A stretch of DNA of 64,000 nucleotides, taken from contig NC_046677.1 of assembly GCF_003369915.1 (NCBI RefSeq), positions 27,484,913-27,548,912 of the forward strand, written 5' to 3'. Numbering within the stretch: the first letter of the stretch is position 1; each line of letters opens with the position of its first letter. The notes under the pieces are model-generated. The model made no database searches. It was not told the origin of the DNA and saw only the letters and a program-made list of their open reading frames with translations. This DNA comes from Drosophila miranda (taxonomy: Eukaryota; Arthropoda; Insecta; Diptera; Drosophilidae). The translations under genes were made by a program, and so were the position numbers. Positions 57,601 through 64,000 of this stretch are shown piece after piece.

Positions 57601-60600
57601 ACAATAGCTCTAGAGAACAGTTGTATGTATCCTCCATCAACATCCTATCGATAGGAAACACTCAATTTTCTGTGTGTTCCCCAGCTCCAGAAACGTACAA
57701 TATACCCCTCATCTAAAGTTCAATTACCAGGGTACACAAAATCTCATTAGCTCGATTTTTCGCATTATGTTTTTTGATCAGATATCACCTGATGTCTGGT
57801 CTGATGAGTGGATGGATTTCTACACCAATCATGTGATATTTTGGCGCCTCACTCACTGACAAAAAACCGAAAAAAAAGAACCCAAAGAATGCGCTGGAAT
57901 CCATAACAGTTTCCGTTCAATGTTCGATCTGGATTCCTGGCGGCTCTGGCTTTGGCTTTGGATCCTCTGGATGGGATGAGGATGAGGATGAGTGGGTCTT
58001 GGAGCACTTTAAGCCTAATCATTTCAATGGCCCACAACTTGCATACACAGCCTCAGAGGGCTGATTGCAGGCTGCGGATGGAGATGGAGGGGATCGGAGA
58101 TGCAGTGTTTCGGAGGACAGGAGACATTTGCTGCCAGCCGCCGCCGCCGCCAGCCTTATCTAAATGCCAGCCTCACAGTCTCGTCTTCCATTATGATACA
58201 GAGATACGCACACGTGGACATCAGCGAGAGACAGAGAGACAGTGCGATAGGGAGAAAGGGAAGAGGGCGCGCGCAAAAATATCTTCAAGAGCTATCGAAT
58301 GCGTCGCCAATGTGGAGCCAATTGTGGCATCAAGGGTACTGACAGGGGGAGAGAGAAAGGCGTGGGCAAACCAATGAGGAGGAGTAGAGACGAACTTGGA
58401 ATACTCTCTAATGACGGAAGAGAGAAGCGGCACTGGAGAGAGCTGAAGACATGATATGGGGGAGATGATAGAGTCATATATTGATGAGCAATGCAGGAAG
58501 ATCGATCGAGTTTGAGGAAAGTAGGTAGATATGTAGATAGAAAAGATAGGATAGGATAGAAAATTGGTTGATTAATGAAAGAAAACGTTTGTATTGAATA
58601 GATATTGATAGAAATATTGCTAGATAACGCCTTAACTATCGAAGATATCGAGTCGAAGATAGGTACGCGCGGAATGCAGCCCACTGACCGATGAGTGCTG
58701 CCGCATGACGCGCGACAAGCGTTATCGAAGCGGTTATGAATTTTCCCTTTGAAAAGTGCTCTCTTGTTGCTTCTTATAAGTATTCCCTATGCCCTTGTCG
58801 AACCTCCTGCCTTAACCCATATACCCCAAACAGAAATGCAAATGTTTTTTTTGGGGCATTCGCTGAGCAGAAGTGTTGAGGAAGCATAATTTACATGGCA
58901 ACAGCAGGCGCCATTACGAGAAGGCTGCTCTTCTCTGCTCGAGGGCCCTGCCTTGGGCCTTGGGCCTTGACTTTGCTGCGGCAGCATCCAAACGGGTTTC
59001 CATGCGTGGCAAGGAATACTACACGAGGTACCTGTTGCACTGACAACCGACAACCACTGCACACACCTCTCCACCGCAGTGGCAGTGGCAGTGGCAGTGG
59101 CAGGGGCAGGGGCTTGGCGCTGATGGATGCGTGTTTGTTTACAGCTTTGCTGTTTGTTCAGTTTAGCGTAATTGCCGCCGTCTACGTCTCTTTGCTGTGT
59201 GGCAGAGAGAGGCTACAGGTACAGGAGTGTGTGTGTGTGTTTGCGGCAGGGAGGGAGTGTGGGGCTACAGGTGTAAAGGGGGCTGTGGTGGGAGGGGGGT
59301 TAAATTAATGTTAACAACGTGTTCTGCCTGCTCTTCTCTCTCGCTCTCTCACTCGCATTCGTCGACTGTCCTTCGACCATTAAAACATTTTAATTATGGG
59401 ACGAGACCCACAAAATGTATTTCTTCTTCTGTCGCTTATCCTGTTTGTTCTCTGTTTCTCTTTCTCTGTTTCTCTGTTTGTGTCTCCGTTTTTTTGTTGT
59501 TGTTGTTGACAGAGAGGTGTCTGCAAGGTGTATTCAACGGAAGGTGAGGCGAAGGGTGGAAGAGTTTTTCTCGATCTAAACAAAAAATCGGTATACCATA
59601 AAAGGTGGCAGTTCCTCACTCGAATTGCCTTACCCTACGTTTCGTATACCCTGCTCCGCTGCCTCTTACTCTCTTAAATGGCATTTAGATAAGGCATCAC
59701 CTTCCTCCCCCCCTCCTTGCAATTCTGTGCTGCTGGATTGTCCATCGATTTATGAGAATGTTGATAGCTGTCTCTGTCACTATCTCTTTCCCTTTTCCTC
59801 TTGCCTCAGCAGCAAATCTTGCTCATCATTCTCTGTCTCCTCCTCCTCCTTCTGCTCTTCTTCTGCTTCTTCCTGCTGCCTGTCATTGTGCGTCATTTAT
59901 TGAGAAACTGATAAGGCCATCGACCACTACTCCTCCTCCTCCTCCTCTTCGGCCCATCCTCCCTTGATTTTGTTGTCGCTTGGGCAAAATATGAATTTGA
60001 TTTAAAAAGAAATTAGGAACAAAATAGAAGATGCATAAAGACATTTTGTCGCCGACATTGAATGAACCCGAAATATAGTGCCTCCTCCCTCTATCGCTCA
60101 ATCACTCTTCACTCTCTCTCCCTTTCCCACTCGCACTAATTGCTGTGGAATACCCTACATACTTATAAGAGGAGGAGAGTCCATGCCTTTTTGGGAGAGA
60201 GATCTTTGAGGGAATAACTTTGATAATAAAACTTCAAATAACAGTCCTTTGGTTCTGTGTTTGATATCTTAAGCCATATCATACCCTACAGAATACCATG
60301 AATAATACCATACGATAAACATTCTTTAAAATATCTGCTTAAATCTGAGATATTTGAAGCACCTTCCTCTCCTGAGAGGGTATCTATGGTTCGTCTACTC
60401 TCCTCTAAATTCATCTTCTCCACAGGTCCCTCTCCATTTACCCGCTTATCGTGGCTATCGAAGCTAGCATCAAGACAAGAGCCATTGCGTGGGCTGCTAT
60501 TTATATTTCTGGCCTAGGATCCAATTCATTTGCATTCAAAAGTGTGGGATAAACCTTAAAATTAAACGAAAAGTTCCCCTTATGATTGATTAGCATATTT

Positions 60601-61147
60601 AAAGTGAATTTTGAAGCCAAGAAAGCTTAGATTTATCTATAAACTTAGCTTAATGCCACATGATTGAGATAATAATGAGATTGAATCATCCTTCGGTGAT
60701 AGTATGACGTCAATAAATAACATTTTCCATGATCACTCGTGGTAAACAAAGGTGTGTGTCGCGTTGGATCCAACACATATTTTCCTTCCTTCCTCAACAA
60801 AATCACGAATAAACAACAATCAGCAATAGATGGTATGGGTGCCAAATGGCCCAAAAGCCTAGCTTCAGGAACACTTCCTTCTGAGTGACAAAGTACTGGG
60901 GAAAATAGATTAAACCTTCCAGGAGAATATAAAGAATAAAGCCATTTTCAGAAATTAATTAGCAGCCCTCGTAACAATGCTCTATCTTTCTCTCTCTCTG
61001 ACGCTGGCTTTGCTCTCTCAGATATGAAGCTGCTGCCAACGAGGGCCATGCCATCCATCCATCTCGCTTGTCCTCCCACCAACCATCCATCCATCGCCTC
61101 CCAGAGCCGACTCTCTTCAGCACTCCCCCCGCGCCAACTCTCGGCGT

Positions 61148-61181
61148 TTGAGTTTCGATTTCGATTTCGGTTTCGGTTTCT
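61148..61181. repeat. TTTCGA/TTTCGG hexamer repeat
   Basis: Five or six tandem 6-bp units, alternating TTTCGA and TTTCGG. Confidence 0.75.
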
Positions 61182-61332
61182 TAATTATGTTTGCCGACGA
61201 CTGCTCTTCTCTGCTCTGCTCAGCTCAGCTCTGCTTCGGGAGCATCCGTTTGTAGATCTCCACGAGCGATAAGGCAGTTTATGATTTACGTGGAACATTG
61301 CGAGGGAATGGAATTTGATTTTTGTGATTTTT

Positions 61333-61384
61333 GGCTCTGCTTTTGCTTTTGCTATTGCTATTGCTATTGCTTTTGGCTTTTTCT
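61333..61384. repeat. GCTTTT/GCTATT hexamer repeat
   Basis: About eight tandem 6-bp units. The two variants occur in blocks, which suggests slippage growth. Confidence 0.75.
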
Positions 61385-62091
61385 GTTGCTCTGAGATCTC
61401 CGTTAGGCATTGGATTTACATTTAATGTTTTGTGTGGCCTGTCATTACGCGTTTATTTGGTTTGCTTTTGCCTTGGCTTTCGTTTTCATTCTTTTTGGTT
61501 GTTGTCAAGCTCTCTTTTGCTTTTGCTTGTGCTTCCCTCTTTTACTCTCCTTTCCTCTCTCTTCTTCTGTGTGTGTGTGTGTTTTTTTTGGGGAGATTGG
61601 GGTCAGCGATAAGGCCGCGACTCAAAGTCAAAAGGCATTTTGTCCGATTACTCCTCTGACGCGACTCTGTTCGTCGCCAGATTGGGGAGAGTCGCCTCGA
61701 CCACACAAAGCCCCAAGCCATGGCACCCAGGTCCCAGCCCGCATTCTTGGCCTCCTCCTCTAGCCAGGTGAGGGGGGGCCGTGAGCGGGGAGACAGGTGG
61801 GACACCCCGCACAGACATACAAACGTACATATCTGTCGCCCCATTCCCCCATTCCGTTCTTATAATTATTTTATAAGTGCAGCGACATCGGCTTATCCAG
61901 GGACCAGAGCCCAGAGCCCAACAGAGAGCCAGAGCCCATGATTCACTTGGCGTCGCTAATTCTCAATGTCTCTCAGAGTCTCTCAGAGTGGAGTCTCCGT
62001 GGCCGATAACTCCATGTAGATTAGACCTGCCTCTGAGTGCAGCACACAACAGGGAGACGACGTAGACGACGGCCACGATAACAACACTCCA

Positions 62092-62140
62092 CGTTCCACG
62101 TTCCTCGTTCCTCGTTCCTCGTTCCTCGTTCCTCGTTCCA
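62092..62140. repeat. 7-bp tandem array (CGTTCCT)x7
   Basis: Exactly seven 7-bp units, CGTTCCT with CGTTCCA as the first and last. It lies in ush intron 1. Confidence 0.85.
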
Positions 62141-64000
62141 AGGGGCCACACCGTGCCACAGGTCGTCTCTCTGGTCATAATGTGAGGCAGAAAAAAGGTT
62201 TTTGAGTTGCATATCTTGAAAATTGTTATCCCAAATGCTGGCCAACAGGGAGAGAGGGGGAGACGGAGGGGTCTGTGGCCAGATGGCCCGCCCCGCATGT
62301 CTCCTCCGCAGGAGATATCACCCATGGGCCGCCAGTCCCCCATCCTTGGTGTCGTTTTGTTGCTTTTTGTGCCATTATCTAAGCGACTACGAAAGCCTGA
62401 GTCATCAAAATTGTCAACTGGATGCTGGAGTGTATTAACTTTCGGTTTGGGAGAATTTCAGAACGATCCGATGGTATACAGGGGAGATATAAGAAAGTTC
62501 TTACTATTATTGGATCATTTTTCATATGGAATGGACGGGATGTGGTATATAAACGTTAGTTGAAAGTTTTCCCAACGATTGGGAGATTTTTGAGAATTAT
62601 CTTTGATATTTGAGAGCTTTTGATCGTCGTGTATGGTTTGGAGAAGGTCTGAGAGCTTCTATTGAAGATGGGATCTTATAAAAAGCATTGAAAATTGAGT
62701 TTTTTCTTTCTGTGGAGTACTACTTCAACCTCTTTCCTTCAGAGTTTGTTTCAGAACCATAGTTTCTTAGAAAGATCCTTTATTTTCGCATTCTAATTTA
62801 TGATATATCGTTGTACATTTTCCTCTTTCATTCAGAATTGCTTTAAGAACTATGGGAAAGGATATTAAGCGAAGAAATTCAAGTTTTCGAAAGGATTGGA
62901 GATAAAGTTTCGCTTTCTAGGCAGTGATAATTTTTATTTTTCCATTCAAAGATTGTTTCTCGTCTTTATTTATAGTATCTTCAGAGCTTTATTTATATGG
63001 AAACCACATCTAGAATCGATAATAGGAATTTACTTACAGAAAAACCACACGTCGCGACGTATCTCATCATTTCTCTCTTGAATTCTTGGAAGTCTAATAT
63101 CGAATATTATTATTCGCATTAGAGATGCGGAACACTTCTCCCTCTCCCCTGTATGCGTATGTCTGCTCTGCGGACATTCAATTGTTGTTGTCTTGGCCAC
63201 AAAAGGATCGTAGCAAATCGCAGAAGAATGATAAACTTTTAGGTGCTCTCTGCTCACTCTCAGTTTTGCTGCTCGCCAGGAGGGGGTCGCATTGCGATGG
63301 CCATCGTCCACTTTTGACTGCTGGCTGCCTGCCCCCCTCTGTGAGGCATGCCCCGAGCCGAGTGTCTGCTCTGAGCCTCTGATCTGAGCCTCGGATGTGT
63401 GGGCGTTCGTGTGAAACTAATGTCGCACTTGGGACCCCCATTCCCATCGATGTCGATGCCATTTAAAAACAAACAAGGCGATGCAATGACATGGCCACAG
63501 TGGGTCAGGAGTTGTATTTAAAGGGAATTGTAGAGAGAGATGATATGAAATAATGACATTCTAGTGGAGTTTGGGCGAAAGTTCGAGGGTTAAAGGTTCG
63601 AAATTTCTTTCTCTATTGCTAATCTGACTTTTCTGACACGATCGTGTATAAATAAGTGTAGTAATGGTTAGTGAACAGTGGAATCCAAATCCAGTTGAGA
63701 CCATAATGATGTCTGTAGAGCAGGCAAAACTGGCAGCAGAGCCTACCTCTGCTGTAAAGGCACACGTGCCTCGATATCAGGATAACCGGTACTCAGTTTC
63801 GACTCATCTCTACCTTCATACATGTGTATTATCGTACTTAATATAATATCTAATCATATCTTATCTTGTTAATGTTTTATTTTCCTGATTCTCTCTATCT
63901 AGATCTCTCAGCTTTTTTCTGTTTTTCAAGATTTCTTCATTCCTGCAATCATTTGAAAAACATTCTTTGATCTCTGTGTTTTTAATATTTTCTGCTGGAA

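Larger units (their letters stand above)
45978..64000 (+). other. ush intron 1 (to end of window)
   Basis: No other gene is convincing, so I read this as the long first intron of ush. It holds about 22 GATAAG/CTTATC sites, three poly-C/G runs (46882, 55438, 56693), a G-rich tract (49979-50031), a 63-bp hairpin (48401-48463), an AT-rich block (about 48780-49560), a (GA)n run, hexamer repeats (61148-61181, 61333-61384) and a heptamer array (62092-62140). A pseudo-coding stretch at 53787-54099 and an ORF at 63664 are weak. Confidence 0.6.

Noticed and set aside
1..64000. tRNA genes, rRNA and CRISPR arrays
   Set aside because: I searched for T-loop-like GGTTCGAATCC signatures and for regularly spaced identical repeats. 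No candidate had the needed structure, and CRISPR is not expected in an animal genome.

Overview
The window is insect nuclear DNA, almost certainly from a Drosophila species and probably not D. melanogaster itself. Genes have short introns (53-63 bp) with GT/AG ends. Core promoters carry fly-specific elements (M1BP motif 1, motif 6, DRE, Inr plus DPE). Four genes are recognisable: shriveled (shv, ER DnaJ), Med15/ARC105 (Mediator), cabut (cbt, KLF/TIEG zinc fingers) and the first coding exon of u-shaped (ush, FOG family). From memory, several of these sit close together at the tip of melanogaster 2L, so I infer a Muller element B segment. No homology search was possible; names rest on sequence recognition.

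Layout. 1-1.5 kb: non-coding DNA with a 5'-truncated jockey-clade LINE flanked by a target-site duplication. 1.95-3.08 kb: shv (+). 4.26-6.96 kb: a seven-exon gene (+) for a membrane-anchored single C2H2 zinc-finger protein. 9.69-14.61 kb: a very large low-complexity, prion-like protein exon (-), with a long 3'UTR below it and about 8.5 kb of non-coding DNA above it, probably its 5' introns and regulatory DNA. 23.16-26.04 kb: Med15 (+), five exons, with promoter and poly(A) signal. 26.3 kb: a possible 58-aa ORF. 27.31-29.97 kb: cbt (-), two exons. 30.2-38.9 kb: about 8.7 kb without a convincing gene, but with CRE and E-box/ChoRE-like sites that may control cbt. 39.05-40.12 kb: a divergent PRMT-family gene (+), which looks catalytically dead. 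40.2-41.75 kb: a degraded jockey-clade LINE (-) inserted just behind it. 42.0-42.3 kb: a compact candidate gene with TATA, Inr, a 63-aa ORF and a poly(A) signal. 45.32-45.98 kb: an Inr+DPE promoter and the first coding exon of ush, followed by at least 18 kb that looks like its first intron. That stretch is rich in GATAAG sites, microsatellites, poly-C/G tracts, a near-perfect hairpin and an AT-rich block.

The genes do not form one pathway. Med15, cbt and ush act in transcription, shv acts in the ER/secretory route, and the PRMT-like protein and large prion-like protein have no assigned role. The most interesting signals are the PRMT that has lost its double-E loop, the three perfect TGACGTCA sites within about 600 bp upstream of cbt, the E-box/ChoRE-like sites around cbt, the compact candidate gene at 42.0-42.3 kb, and the hairpins at 22.84-22.93 kb and 48.40-48.46 kb.
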